Shown here piece after piece: positions 26,578-35,246 of a stretch of 64,000 bases of DNA. Position 1 is the stretch's first letter, and each line of letters begins with the position of its first letter. A program made the translations under genes and the position numbers. Origin of the DNA: an uncultured Sutterella sp. (lineage in GTDB: Bacteria > Pseudomonadota > Gammaproteobacteria > Burkholderiales > Burkholderiaceae_F); contig CAJLHF010000007.1 in the NCBI GenBank assembly GCA_905206365.1, forward strand, positions 1 through 64,000. Reading direction: 5' to 3'. The notes under the pieces are model-generated. The model saw nothing but the letters and a program-made list of their open reading frames with translations. It made no database searches and was not told where the DNA came from.

Positions 26578-28029
26578 TCAAAACCCTCGGGCGCGATCCC
26601 AGTCCGCTAGCGTCACGGGCGAAAGCCGCAACCCGCAGGGGGACTGCTGACGCTTGAACGCAAACCGCGCGGCGCGTGCCGCAAGTTCCGCGTCTTTGCG
26701 CTCCAACTGCTCGCCCGCGAAGACGCGTTCCATCACGGCTTCGATCGTTTCGTAAGGCGGCAGGCTGTCACTGTCCTTTTGTCCGGAACGCAGTTCGGCC
26801 GTGGGTTCGCGCTCGATGAGCGCCACGGGGATACGCTCCGCGCCCGCCCGACGATTGGACTCGTAGCAAAGACGCCGCACATCCGCCTTCCAGAGGTCGG
26901 CGATCGGCGCGAAGCCCCCGGCGATGTCGCCGTACAGCGTTCCGTACCCCATGGCGGCTTCCGCCTTGTTCGAGCTGCAGAGCATCAGGGCGTTTCGGCG
27001 ATTCGCGATCGCCATGAGCCAGAAGCAGCGAAGTCGTGCCTGAATGTTTTGGTCCGTAATGTCGCCCTCGGGCAGAGCCCCCACATCGAGCTCGAACTCC
27101 TTGACGGCCAAATCGTGAAGGGACTCAATCGAGCGTTCCCGCAGTTCGATGCCAAGCCCGTTGCAAAGCGCCCGAGCGAGCGAACGGCTTTCCTCCGACG
27201 TGTAGCGAGACGCCAGCAACACCCCGCAGACCCGATCGGGACCGAGCGCGTCGACGGCCGCGGCCGCACAGAGCGCGCTGTCGACCCCCCCGGAAATACC
27301 GAGTACGACGCCGCCCGAAAGAAACGAGCGGGCGACGTAACTGCGCACGGACTTCACAAGCGCCTCGTAGAGAACCGCTTCGCGATCGGCACGGAGAGAC
27401 GCCGTCGGCACCGCTTCCGGACCGTCGAGCGCTTCGCCACGGCGCCACTCGAACGTGACTCGCGCGCGCTCGAAGCGCGGCAACGCGACTGCTTTGATGC
27501 CGTCAGTAAAGAACGATTCACCTCGGAAGATTTCCGTACGCTCGGCACCCCCGAGGCTCATCGAGAGAACGGGGCGCGAAGGCGAAACGGGAAGCGGCAA
27601 CTCTTCCCAAACCGTGTGGCGCAGGGAGGAATTCCAGTAAATGTCGCCCGGCGCCTCCTCCCGGAGCGCTACACGCGTTCCGTCGGGAAGCAGGATTCCT
27701 TCGGCGGGATCCGCAAATGTCACGCGTCCCTCGTTCAGAACGGCATGGCGAATCCCCTCGGGGAAACGAACGGGGACGGCAAGCATGACGGGTCTGCGCA
27801 AAAGCATGCGGGCTGCTTCGTCGAGAAGAAGCTCGGTATAGCGGGCGCGCGCCTCGCTTTGAAACGAAACCTCGTCCTGCAAGGCGAGCAAACCGCCCTC
27901 GACGGAACCGAGCGGCGCGAAAACCACGTCGCTCTCTTCGGCGACGCCTCGGGCCGTGTCGATGAGGGCCCTCAGATTTTCTTCGGGAACGCCCGTTCGG
28001 GATTCGGGTTGATGAATCGTGATGCGCAT
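26578..28029 (-). CDS. nadE: NAD synthetase with a degenerate N-terminal amidase domain
   Basis: Makes NAD from deamido-NAD with ATP. 483 residues. The C-terminal synthetase half is intact: PP-loop SGGVDSA (246-252), SSNKAEAAMGYGTLYGD, KADVRRL and the PTAELRSGQKDSDSLPPY block. The N-terminal 230 residues align in position with the nitrilase-type glutaminase of long NadE proteins, but are shorter and lack its catalytic triad: where a FPE glutamate is expected there is APLG, and there is no cysteine at all before residue 254. The enzyme should therefore be ammonia-dependent, or use another glutaminase. The frame is continuous. Convergent with rho, upstream neighbour hemD. Confidence 0.88.
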   Translation of the reverse strand: MRITIHQPESRTGVPEENLRALIDTARGVAEESDVVFAPLGSVEGGLLALQDEVSFQSEARARYTELLLDEAARMLLRRPVMLAVPVRFPEGIRHAVLNEGRVTFADPAEGILLPDGTRVALREEAPGDIYWNSSLRHTVWEELPLPVSPSRPVLSMSLGGAERTEIFRGESFFTDGIKAVALPRFERARVTFEWRRGEALDGPEAVPTASLRADREAVLYEALVKSVRSYVARSFLSGGVVLGISGGVDSALCAAAAVDALGPDRVCGVLLASRYTSEESRSLARALCNGLGIELRERSIESLHDLAVKEFELDVGALPEGDITDQNIQARLRCFWLMAIANRRNALMLCSSNKAEAAMGYGTLYGDIAGGFAPIADLWKADVRRLCYESNRRAGAERIPVALIEREPTAELRSGQKDSDSLPPYETIEAVMERVFAGEQLERKDAELAARAARFAFKRQQSPCGLRLSPVTLADWDRARGF

Positions 28030-28156
28030 CGGGGTAAACCTCCGGATTCAATCGATGGTCCATTATGCTCGAAAGGCCGGCGAAGAGGACTTCGCCGGCC
28101 TTTCGAATTCGCGATTTACCCGGGAAAAGGCGCGGTACCGCGAACGTTTCCGGGTC

Positions 28157-28939
28157 TCAGCACGCGTCCTCAACACTCTCGAGAATGTGATGACGCACCG
28201 TCTCGTCGTCCGTCGAAGTCACGACGATTTTCTTAAAGCCCGCCTCTTCCAGACGACGCACCACGCGCGGATGAATCGTGATCGCCGTACCGCCCACGAG
28301 CCAGTTGCGCGCGCCCGGCACGGGGCGCACGGCATGCATGAGCGCGTCGACCGCATCGGTCGAGGTGATGTAGACGACCGGGGAAGGACCCACCGTCGCC
28401 AGGAGGAGCGACCGGAGATCGGTCGCGGAGAGTTCGAGCGGAACGCGCACGTACGCACAAAGCGTCACGACGTCGGAGCCGATCGAGCGGAACTGCGACG
28501 GCAACCACTCGCGCCCCGTCTGACCGCGCAGAAAGAGTACGCGTGAGGGGGCGCCCCGCTCCATCACAAGTTCCCACAGCGCTTCGCTTCCGGAGTGCTC
28601 GGCATCGCCCTCAGGGTAGAGGAGCTTCACGTCGTCACCCCAGGCGGCGCGAATGACGCGCGCCGTCCCTTCGCCCACCGTCGCGAGCGTCACGTGTTCG
28701 GGCCACTCCCGAACCCAATGAGCGACGGCCGCAACCGACGCGGGGCTCGGAAGCACCACCATCTCGACGTCGTCGAGATTTTCCAGACGCTTGGCCACGC
28801 GTTCGGCATCCGCCGCTTCAGGCAGATCGATCGTAAAGGCAGGCCATCGCCACACATCGAAGCCCTCGGCTTCCAGACGATCGGCCAACCGATCGTTGGC
28901 CGAGCCCGGACGCATGAGGATGATCGGATGTTCGCTCAT
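28157..28939 (-). CDS. hemD: Uroporphyrinogen-III synthase HemD
   Basis: Closes and inverts ring D of hydroxymethylbilane in heme synthesis. 260 residues. This family is poorly conserved, but the HEM4 pattern is seen: ILMRPGSANDRLADRLEAEG at the start, VGEGTARVIR in the middle, LRGQTGREWL, and VVYITSTDAVDAL followed by VVRRLEEAGFKKIVVTSTDDE. It follows hemC by 14 bases, the strongest support for the name. ATG at 28939; longer frames inside hemC were rejected. Confidence 0.9.
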   Translation of the reverse strand: MSEHPIILMRPGSANDRLADRLEAEGFDVWRWPAFTIDLPEAADAERVAKRLENLDDVEMVVLPSPASVAAVAHWVREWPEHVTLATVGEGTARVIRAAWGDDVKLLYPEGDAEHSGSEALWELVMERGAPSRVLFLRGQTGREWLPSQFRSIGSDVVTLCAYVRVPLELSATDLRSLLLATVGPSPVVYITSTDAVDALMHAVRPVPGARNWLVGGTAITIHPRVVRRLEEAGFKKIVVTSTDDETVRHHILESVEDAC

Positions 28940-28953
28940 CGACAACCCCGCGA

Positions 28954-29883
28954 TCAGCCGAGAACGGCCTTCAGAATGGCATCGGCCCCCTGACGGCGGA
29001 GATCTTCGACGACGCGCGCCGCAAGCGCTTCGGCCTCGGTCCAGGGACCGCGGATTTCGCTGCGCACGGCTTCGCCCGTGTGGTGGTTGCCGACGAGCGC
29101 GCGCAACCACATTTCCTCACCCTCGACGACGGCGTACGCGGCGAGCGGCACCTGGCAGGAGCCGCCGAGCGCGCGGGAAACGGCGCGTTCGGCCGTGCAA
29201 CAGGCACGGGTGTGAGGATCGTTGATGAAAGCGAGCGCTTCGTGCATCACGCGGTTGGCTTCGCAGATTTCGATGCCGAGCGCACCCTGACCGGGCGAGG
29301 GAAGGCTCACTTCAGCCGGGATGATCGAGCGGATGCGGTCGTGAAGTTCGAGTCGCTTGAGACCTGCCGAAGCCATGACGAGCGCGTCGTATTCGCCCGC
29401 GTCAAGCTTGCGAAGGCGGGTGCCGACGTTGCCGCGAACGGGCAGCACCTGAAGGTGCGGATAATTCATGCGAAGCATGAGTTCGCGGCGCAGGCTCGCC
29501 GTACCGACGCGGGCGCCCGCGGGCATTTCGTCGAGCGAGGCGTACTTGGGCGAAACGAAAGCGTCACGCGGATCTTCGCGTTCGCTCACTGCCACGAGTT
29601 CGAACCCTTCGGGCAGTTCCATCGGAACGTCCTTGAGGGAGTGAACCGCGAGGTCAGCTTCACCCTGTTGCATCGCCACTTCGAGTTCCTTGACGAAGAG
29701 ACCCTTGCCGCCCACCTTCGAGAGCGTGCGGTCGAGAATCTGGTCGCCGCGGGTCGTCATGCCGAGGAGCTCGACCTCGGAGCCGGGATACTTCCGACGC
29801 AGGACGTCCTGAATGTGAAGAGCCTGCCACATGGCCAGGGGGCTTTCTCGCGTAGCGATGACGCAGCGTTCGAATTTCGACAT
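28954..29883 (-). CDS. hemC: Hydroxymethylbilane synthase HemC
   Basis: Polymerises four porphobilinogen units. 309 residues with RESPLAMWQA, GMTTRGDQILDR, the catalytic aspartate in AVHSLKDVPM, GTASLRREL, RGNVGTRLRKLD, and the cofactor-carrying cysteine in GGSCQVPLAAYA. First gene of hemC-hemD. Divergent from rpmE2, with a 301-base intergenic stretch. Confidence 0.96.
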   Translation of the reverse strand: MSKFERCVIATRESPLAMWQALHIQDVLRRKYPGSEVELLGMTTRGDQILDRTLSKVGGKGLFVKELEVAMQQGEADLAVHSLKDVPMELPEGFELVAVSEREDPRDAFVSPKYASLDEMPAGARVGTASLRRELMLRMNYPHLQVLPVRGNVGTRLRKLDAGEYDALVMASAGLKRLELHDRIRSIIPAEVSLPSPGQGALGIEICEANRVMHEALAFINDPHTRACCTAERAVSRALGGSCQVPLAAYAVVEGEEMWLRALVGNHHTGEAVRSEIRGPWTEAEALAARVVEDLRRQGADAILKAVLG

Positions 29884-30041
29884 CGTTTTCTATCTAACAA
29901 CTGAGGGGAGGGTTCGGACTCGGCGAAACGCCCGAAACATGCCGGGGTGCCGCCCGTCCGAGTTACGGATGGGCGGCATTTTAGCGGATTGCCTTTTCGC
30001 GATCCTTAAACGCCCGAAGAAGGGAAACCCGACGGTTTCGG

Positions 30042-30070
30042 TTGCAACCCGTCGTGAACTCTGAAATAAT
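30042..30070 (+). promoter_or_regulatory. rpmE2 promoter
   Basis: TTGCAA (30042-30047), 17-base spacer, AATAAT (30065-30070). It implies a leader of about 108 bases before the L31 ATG. The hemC-rpmE2 gap of 301 bases holds this promoter and the leader, and no gene. Confidence 0.6.
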
Positions 30071-30094
30071 CTTCCGTTTCCCAGTTGGCACGTG

Positions 30095-30160
30095 GGTCGG
30101 CATGCCTGCCGTAAGACCTGTTTCGCACAGGCCGGTTCGCAAGGCCGCCAGGGCGACCGA
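30095..30160 (+). promoter_or_regulatory. Structured 5' leader of rpmE2
   Basis: Between the promoter and the ATG the RNA can fold: GGTCG near 30095 can close with CGACC near 30155, and inside lie CCTGT/ACAGG (30117-30131) and the competing pair GGCC/GGCC (30130-30146). This could be a ribosomal-protein autoregulatory site, but I know no named family that fits. Confidence 0.35.
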
Positions 30161-30184
30161 CAAACAAACTAGGAATTTTCTCAA

Positions 30185-30472
30185 ATGAAGCCGAATATTC
30201 ATCCCGAATACCGCGAAGTCGCCTTCGTCGACCTCTCCATCAACAAGACGTTCATCATCCGTTCCGCCGTTCAGACGAAGGAAACGGTTGAGATCGACGG
30301 CGTGACCTACCCGATGTTCAAGCTCGATACGTCGTCGGCCAGCCACCCGTTCTACACGGGCGCTCAGACGCGCATCGTCGAAGCCGGCCGCGTGGAAAAG
30401 TTCCGCGCCAAGTTCGCCGCCAAGCAGCAGGCCCTCAACGCCGCCGCCGAAGCCGCCAAGGCCGCCAAGTAA
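30185..30472 (+). CDS. rpmE2: 50S ribosomal protein L31, type B (zinc-free)
   Basis: Bridges the 50S and 30S subunits. 95 residues with the type B signature MKPNIHPEYREVAFVDL and HPFYTG. It lacks the CxxC zinc site of type A L31, so it is the zinc-independent form usually made under zinc limitation; here it might be the main copy. The C-terminus is an Ala/Lys-rich extension (AAAEAAKAAK). Followed by a terminator. Confidence 0.95.
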   Translation: MKPNIHPEYREVAFVDLSINKTFIIRSAVQTKETVEIDGVTYPMFKLDTSSASHPFYTGAQTRIVEAGRVEKFRAKFAAKQQALNAAAEAAKAAK

Positions 30473-30521
30473 TTCCGCGTGTTCGGAATGCCGAGAGGAG
30501 TCGTGCTCGACTCCTCCCGCC

Positions 30522-30553
30522 AAGGGTAGTTTCCAAATGGGAACTGCCCTTTT
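30522..30553 (+). terminator. rpmE2 terminator
   Basis: AAGGGTAGTTTCC pairs (with G-U pairs) to GGGAACTGCCCTT, followed by TT C; a second hairpin GGAGTCG/CGACTCC precedes it at 30497-30513. Confidence 0.7.
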
Positions 30554-30662
30554 CTTTGTTCGGGGTTCCCCGAAAATCGATAAAGCGCCTAACATCTGAT
30601 CACGAATCGAACCGTGGTTCGATTCCTTCCGTCCCGCGTTCCGTCTTCGAGAGTCGATATCC

Positions 30663-32402
30663 GTGTTCAATCAACGTTCCACGCCCGCCCGCATGTCCGA
30701 GGAAGCTGCGCGCAAACTGCCGCGTTACGCGTTGCTCGCCCTCCTGTGCGTCTTTATCTTTTGCGGCCTCACGGCGCAGGACCTCTGGACGGTTCGGGAC
30801 GCGGAAAGTTTCGGGATCGCCCTCGTCGCCCGCTCGGGCACCTGGGCCGAGACACTGTTGCCGGGAATCGCAGGCCAGGCGCTCTTCGATCACGGACCGC
30901 TTGCGGGCTGGGTGTCGGCAACCTTCATGAGACTCTTCTCGGGCCTTTTCGGTGACGTCTTTGCCTATCGACTCTCGTCGCTCTTTTGGTTCGCACTCAC
31001 GACTTCGACCCTCTGGTACGGCACGTGGCACCTCGCACGACGCCCCGAGGCGCAACCGATCGCCTTTGCGTTCGGGGGCGAGGCAAGCCCGCGCGACTAC
31101 GGGCGCGTGGTTGCCGATTCGGCCGTGCTCCTTTTCGTCGCCACCTTCGGGATCGTCACCAGGCAGTACGAGGCGGGACCCGACACGGCACTCCTCTCGC
31201 TTGCGGCCCTCAACTTCTACGGACTCACCCTGTCGCTTTCCCGACCGTTTGCGGGTGCACTCCTTGCGGGGCTCGCTTCGGGTTTGGCGGCCCTTGCCTC
31301 TACCCTCTTTGCGGGCGTGTGGCTCCTTGCCGCTACGGTAATCGTGCAGATCGTCGTTCGGGCAGTGAGCGGAAACCGCGAGCTGCGCGTGGCCCTGGCC
31401 GTGCTCGGTGCCGTGCTGCCGATCGCGCTCTGGACGGGAACGGCACTTCTCGTTGCACCGGATGCGGCTTCGAGTTGGCTTTCCGCCTGGGCTGCCCGTC
31501 AGGCCGCGTTCTTCGGAATCGTCGAGCCGTCGACGCTCGTGTGGTTCATCAAGAACTTCGTCTGGTACCTCTGCCCTGTTTGGCCGCTTGCCGTCTGGGG
31601 GCTCTACAGCTGGCGCCGTCAGCTCGACCTCACGCACCTTCTGTTGCCCCTCGCCTCGAGCGGCACGGGGCTTTTCGCCGCGTTTCTCTCTTCTGGGCAG
31701 ACCGCCGATCAGGTGTTTCTCGCCTTCATTCCCGCAACCGCCGTCTTTGCCGCCTTCGGCCTCATCACGGTCAAACGTTCGCGGGAAAACGTGCTCGACT
31801 GGTTCGCGCTTTCCGTCTTCTCGCTCGGCGTTCTGACGGTCTGGGCCTATTGGATCGCCTGGAACATCGGCTTTCCTCCGAAGATGGAGCACTCGGTCTC
31901 CATGCTCGCACCGGGAATCACTCCCGAATTCACCTTCGGCACCGTCGTCGCGATCGTTGCGAGTCTCGTTTGGTTCGGGTTCGTTGTCTGGCGTCTCTCG
32001 CACCGTCCGAAAGTTGCGTGGCGCGGCCCCTGGCTCGCCGCTCTCGGCATGACCGCGGCCGCGGCCTGTTCGCTCGGGCTCTTTCACACAGCCGTCGACC
32101 GCAACCGCTCCTACGCCGAGGTGGCACGAGAAGTCGCCGCCGAACTCGCGCGCCGCGGAACACCCGAAGCGTGTGTGGCGGCGTCCACGGTACCCCCGGG
32201 CATTCAAGCGCTCTTCGCCTATTACGGCGGCGTGCGTTTCGCCTCGAGCACCGAAGCGCGATGTCGCTTCGAACTCGTTCGCACGTCGCGCGACGAAGCG
32301 CTCGAAAACACGATTGCTGGCCCCTTCTCGCGACCGCACACGGACGAACGCTTCTTCATCCGCCAAGGCGCCTCGACGTTCGATCGCACGCACCGTCCGT
32401 AA
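30663..32402 (+). CDS. Membrane glycosyltransferase of the GT39/ArnT (PMT-like) group
   Basis: A 579-residue inner-membrane protein with about ten to twelve hydrophobic segments. The first loop WTVRDAESFGIALVARSG..LPGIAG...DHGPLAGW has the layout of PMT/ArnT-type lipid-linked sugar transferases (acidic residue, then a PL-W motif); the usual KPPL is DHGPL here. A soluble C-terminal part (about 480-579) faces the periplasm, including a tail with scattered cysteines. Donor and acceptor are unknown; LPS or protein decoration is possible. The GTG start at 30663 is uncertain; ATG at 30693 is an alternative. Followed 54 bases later by a MATE exporter. Confidence 0.6.
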   Translation: MFNQRSTPARMSEEAARKLPRYALLALLCVFIFCGLTAQDLWTVRDAESFGIALVARSGTWAETLLPGIAGQALFDHGPLAGWVSATFMRLFSGLFGDVFAYRLSSLFWFALTTSTLWYGTWHLARRPEAQPIAFAFGGEASPRDYGRVVADSAVLLFVATFGIVTRQYEAGPDTALLSLAALNFYGLTLSLSRPFAGALLAGLASGLAALASTLFAGVWLLAATVIVQIVVRAVSGNRELRVALAVLGAVLPIALWTGTALLVAPDAASSWLSAWAARQAAFFGIVEPSTLVWFIKNFVWYLCPVWPLAVWGLYSWRRQLDLTHLLLPLASSGTGLFAAFLSSGQTADQVFLAFIPATAVFAAFGLITVKRSRENVLDWFALSVFSLGVLTVWAYWIAWNIGFPPKMEHSVSMLAPGITPEFTFGTVVAIVASLVWFGFVVWRLSHRPKVAWRGPWLAALGMTAAAACSLGLFHTAVDRNRSYAEVAREVAAELARRGTPEACVAASTVPPGIQALFAYYGGVRFASSTEARCRFELVRTSRDEALENTIAGPFSRPHTDERFFIRQGASTFDRTHRP

Positions 32403-32456
32403 TTCTTTTCCGTAGGAAGGCACGCCTTCCCCATGCATCTTCCGGAGATTTCCGAC

Positions 32457-33884
32457 ATGACACAAAACAGTCTGCCGCCGCCCAACACCTCGCTCAAGGC
32501 GTTGTTGCAGCTCGCCGGACCGATTTTCGTTGCCAACATTGCCATCATCGGTAGCGGCACCATCGACACGATCATGGCCGGTCGTCTCGGCAAAGATCAC
32601 CTCGCCGCCATCGCGCTCGGGATCGCCGCCACGATTTCGGTGCTCATGGGCTTGGTCGGCATCCTGCAGGGGCTGAGTCCTATTGCGGGTCACCACTACG
32701 GCGCTCGTCAGTATCACAAAATCGGCGAGGAACTCAACCAAAGCTTCTGGCTCGCGCTCTTTTTGCTTGCTATCGGCTTTCCGATTCTCAACGCGACCGA
32801 CTTCTGGGTGAATCTCGGCGAGGCCAAGGGCGAAGTTGCCCGCATGGCCGCCGAATACATCTACTGGACGGCGCTTGCGCTACCCGCGTGCCTGGGAGCC
32901 CGCGTCATCATCTCGGTTAATGCGGCCGTCTCGCGTCCGCGCGTCACGATGTGGGTTTCGCTCGCGCTCCTCGCACTCAAGGTACCTTTCAATGCGATTT
33001 TCATGAACGGCTGGCTCGGCTTTCCCGCCATGGGCGGCGCAGGCGCGGGCGTCTCCTTCTGCGTGCTCAACTACATGGCGCTCGCGATCTACCTCATTCT
33101 CTGGAAGTACGATCCTTTCTACCGCCGCATGCACGCGCCCAAACTTTCCGGCCCCCGCTGGTCGCTTCTCAAGGAGCATCTGCACGTGGGGATTCCGATC
33201 GGGCTGAGCACGTTCTTCGAAGTCTCAAGCTTCACCCTCATGGCGATTTTCGTTTCGCGCTTCGGTCCCGAAACGATGTCGGCACACCAGATCGTCGCCA
33301 ACATGACGTCGATGTGCTACATGGTTCCGCTGTCGATCGGTATTGCGAGTTCAGTGCTCATCTCGCAGTGCCTCGGCGCGCGCTGGCCCGCGGTTTCATT
33401 CGTGGTGTTGAAGCGCTCATTCAAACTCACGGTGGCGATCGCCCTCTTCGCGTCGATCTTCCTGTTCGTATTCCGCTCCCCGATCATCTGGCTCTACACG
33501 ACGGAAACCCCGGTGCACGACCTTGCGGTCTCGCTTATTCTCTTCGGGTGCTTCTATCACGTCTTCGACGCCATGCAGTCCGTAAGCGCCTTCTCGCTTC
33601 GCGGCTATCGCGTCACGAAGATGCCGATGATCATCTATGGCGTGATGCTCTGGGGCGTGGGACTCGGCTTCGGCTATCTTCTCGCGTTCGACGGCGAATG
33701 GGCGGGCGGCCCCTACGGGGTCTACGGCTTCTGGTCGGCCACCGCCGCGGGGCTCTGTCTTACGGGACTCGCGCTTGCGGGGATGGCGTTCTGGGTCGGA
33801 CGCAACTTCTCGCGCGAGGACGAACATTCGAGCGAAGAAATTCGCGCCGCCCTTGAAGCGGCAAACAGCGAACGAAAAGCCTGA
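32457..33884 (+). CDS. MATE-family multidrug efflux transporter
   Basis: A 475-residue protein with twelve predicted membrane segments and the MATE repeats: LAGPIFVANIAIIGSGTIDTIM in the first half and HVGIPIGLSTFFEVSSF in the second, with a QLSP-like QGLSPIAGHHYGA. MATE proteins expel cationic drugs in exchange for sodium or protons. I chose ATG 32457 because GGAG lies nine bases before it; ATG 32433 has a poorly spaced signal. The C-terminus is acidic and cytosolic. A terminator follows. Confidence 0.88.
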   Translation: MTQNSLPPPNTSLKALLQLAGPIFVANIAIIGSGTIDTIMAGRLGKDHLAAIALGIAATISVLMGLVGILQGLSPIAGHHYGARQYHKIGEELNQSFWLALFLLAIGFPILNATDFWVNLGEAKGEVARMAAEYIYWTALALPACLGARVIISVNAAVSRPRVTMWVSLALLALKVPFNAIFMNGWLGFPAMGGAGAGVSFCVLNYMALAIYLILWKYDPFYRRMHAPKLSGPRWSLLKEHLHVGIPIGLSTFFEVSSFTLMAIFVSRFGPETMSAHQIVANMTSMCYMVPLSIGIASSVLISQCLGARWPAVSFVVLKRSFKLTVAIALFASIFLFVFRSPIIWLYTTETPVHDLAVSLILFGCFYHVFDAMQSVSAFSLRGYRVTKMPMIIYGVMLWGVGLGFGYLLAFDGEWAGGPYGVYGFWSATAAGLCLTGLALAGMAFWVGRNFSREDEHSSEEIRAALEAANSERKA

Positions 33885-33912
33885 GGCTTCGACCTTCGCT
33901 CGCTTCCATCGA

Positions 33913-33938
33913 GGGACGCCTTCGAGCGTCCCTTTTTT
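33913..33938 (+). terminator. MATE gene terminator
   Basis: Stem GGGACGC/GCGTCCC with a 6-base loop followed by T6. From here to 34102 I see no gene or RNA. Confidence 0.88.
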
Positions 33939-34102
33939 GCGGATCTCGTCCCGTGCATACTCGCGCTCCGTCCTCCGGCCACGGAAACCGCCTCAAAGCG
34001 CGCGGGTTCGGGTCTGCCGACGGCAGCGACGTCGACCGCCGTACTCCCCTGCTCCGCACTTCCAGGGTACTCTCCGAGACCTTTCCGATCGCACGGCGCG
34101 CC

Positions 34103-34136
34103 CATGAAAAAAGCCCCTTACGGGGCTTTTTTCATG
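34103..34136. terminator. htpX terminator (bidirectional)
   Basis: A near-perfect palindrome CATGAAAAAAGCCCC, 4-base loop, GGGGCTTTTTTCATG. A-run and T-run make it active in both directions. Confidence 0.9.
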
Positions 34137-34177
34137 ACGGACCCGACGGCCCGTCGCTGGATAAGCAATCTCGTCGA

Positions 34178-35071
34178 TCAATAGCGCTTTTCTTCAAGCG
34201 CCTTGATGCGATCTTCGATCGAGGGATGCGAAGCAAAGAGGCTCCCGATACCGCCCGAAATGCCGAAGCCCTTGACGGAACCCTGCAGTTCGTTCGGCTC
34301 AACCCCGCCGAGACGACGCAACGCATCGATCATCGGACGGGAAGAGCCCATGATGCCCGCGGCGCCCGCGTCGGCGTGGTATTCGCGGTAGCGGCTGAAA
34401 GCGGCCACGACCATCGAGGCGAGGAAACCGAGCGCGATGTCGAGCACGATCGAGGTGATGTAGTAGCCGATACCCGGACCTTCGTTTTCGTTGCGAAGAA
34501 TCTGGCGGTCGACGACCCAACCGATAATGCGCGAGAAGAAGACCACGAAAGTGTTCATGACGCCCTGAAGGAGGGTCATCGTGACCATGTCGCCGTTGCG
34601 CACGTGGGAGATTTCGTGCGCGATGACGGCTTCAACCTCGTCGCGGTTCATGATCTGCAAGAGCCCCGTCGAAACGGCCACGAGGGACGAGGAGCGCGTG
34701 GCACCCGTCGCAAACGCATTGGGTTCGCCGTCGTAGATGCCGACTTCGGGCATCGGGATGCCCGCCTTCTGGGACTGATGACGCACGACGTCGACGAGAT
34801 AACGTTCGAGGTCGTTCGCGGGACGATCCGTGTCGATCATCTGAAGACCCATGCTCATCTTGGCCATCGTTTTGCTCATCGCGAGCGAAATGAGCGAGCC
34901 CGAGAAGCCCACGACCATCGAGAAGACGAAGAGCGTGCCGATGTTGAGGTTCGAGCCGGCCATGGTGCCGAAATTGACGCCGAAGACCATCTGCACCACC
35001 GTCAGCAGGATGGAGAGCATGATGAAGACGGCGAGATTGGCGAGAATCAGTAAGCCGATACGCTTGAACAT
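34178..35071 (-). CDS. htpX: Membrane zinc protease HtpX
   Basis: Heat- and envelope-stress protease that cleaves misfolded membrane proteins alongside FtsH. 297 residues with two N-terminal membrane segments, the zinc motif HEISH in AVIAHEISHVRNGDM, two further hydrophobic segments, and the third zinc ligand in EYHADAGAA. Length and motif order are those of E. coli HtpX. Transcribed from its own unit; lapB lies upstream in the same direction 175 bases away with a hairpin between. Confidence 0.96.
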   Translation of the reverse strand: MFKRIGLLILANLAVFIMLSILLTVVQMVFGVNFGTMAGSNLNIGTLFVFSMVVGFSGSLISLAMSKTMAKMSMGLQMIDTDRPANDLERYLVDVVRHQSQKAGIPMPEVGIYDGEPNAFATGATRSSSLVAVSTGLLQIMNRDEVEAVIAHEISHVRNGDMVTMTLLQGVMNTFVVFFSRIIGWVVDRQILRNENEGPGIGYYITSIVLDIALGFLASMVVAAFSRYREYHADAGAAGIMGSSRPMIDALRRLGGVEPNELQGSVKGFGISGGIGSLFASHPSIEDRIKALEEKRY

Positions 35072-35181
35072 GACGTGTTTTGTGTCCTTTTTGTTGTGCG
35101 GAGCTCGATGCTTTTTTCTTCGGGGGCCGACCGGAATTCAGAACTCCGCGGATGCCGATCCGCCCTCCATGAAACGGAAAT

Positions 35182-35216
35182 TCTAAAGGCCGTCTCGACG
35201 TGCAATCGAAACGGCC
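35182..35216 (-). terminator. lapB terminator
   Basis: In the minus direction GGCCGTTTCGA pairs with TCGAGACGGCC (one G-U) and is followed by TTTAGAATTT. Confidence 0.65.
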
Positions 35217-35246
35217 TCCGTTGTTTTTGTAACAATCCGCCCGAAC

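Noticed and set aside
30600..32741. A 713-codon minus-strand frame
   Set aside because: Antisense to the glycosyltransferase and the start of the MATE gene; composition is charged and without domains.
33939..34102. Possible small RNA between two terminators
   Set aside because: No promoter, tRNA-like fold or conserved RNA motif could be seen on either strand.
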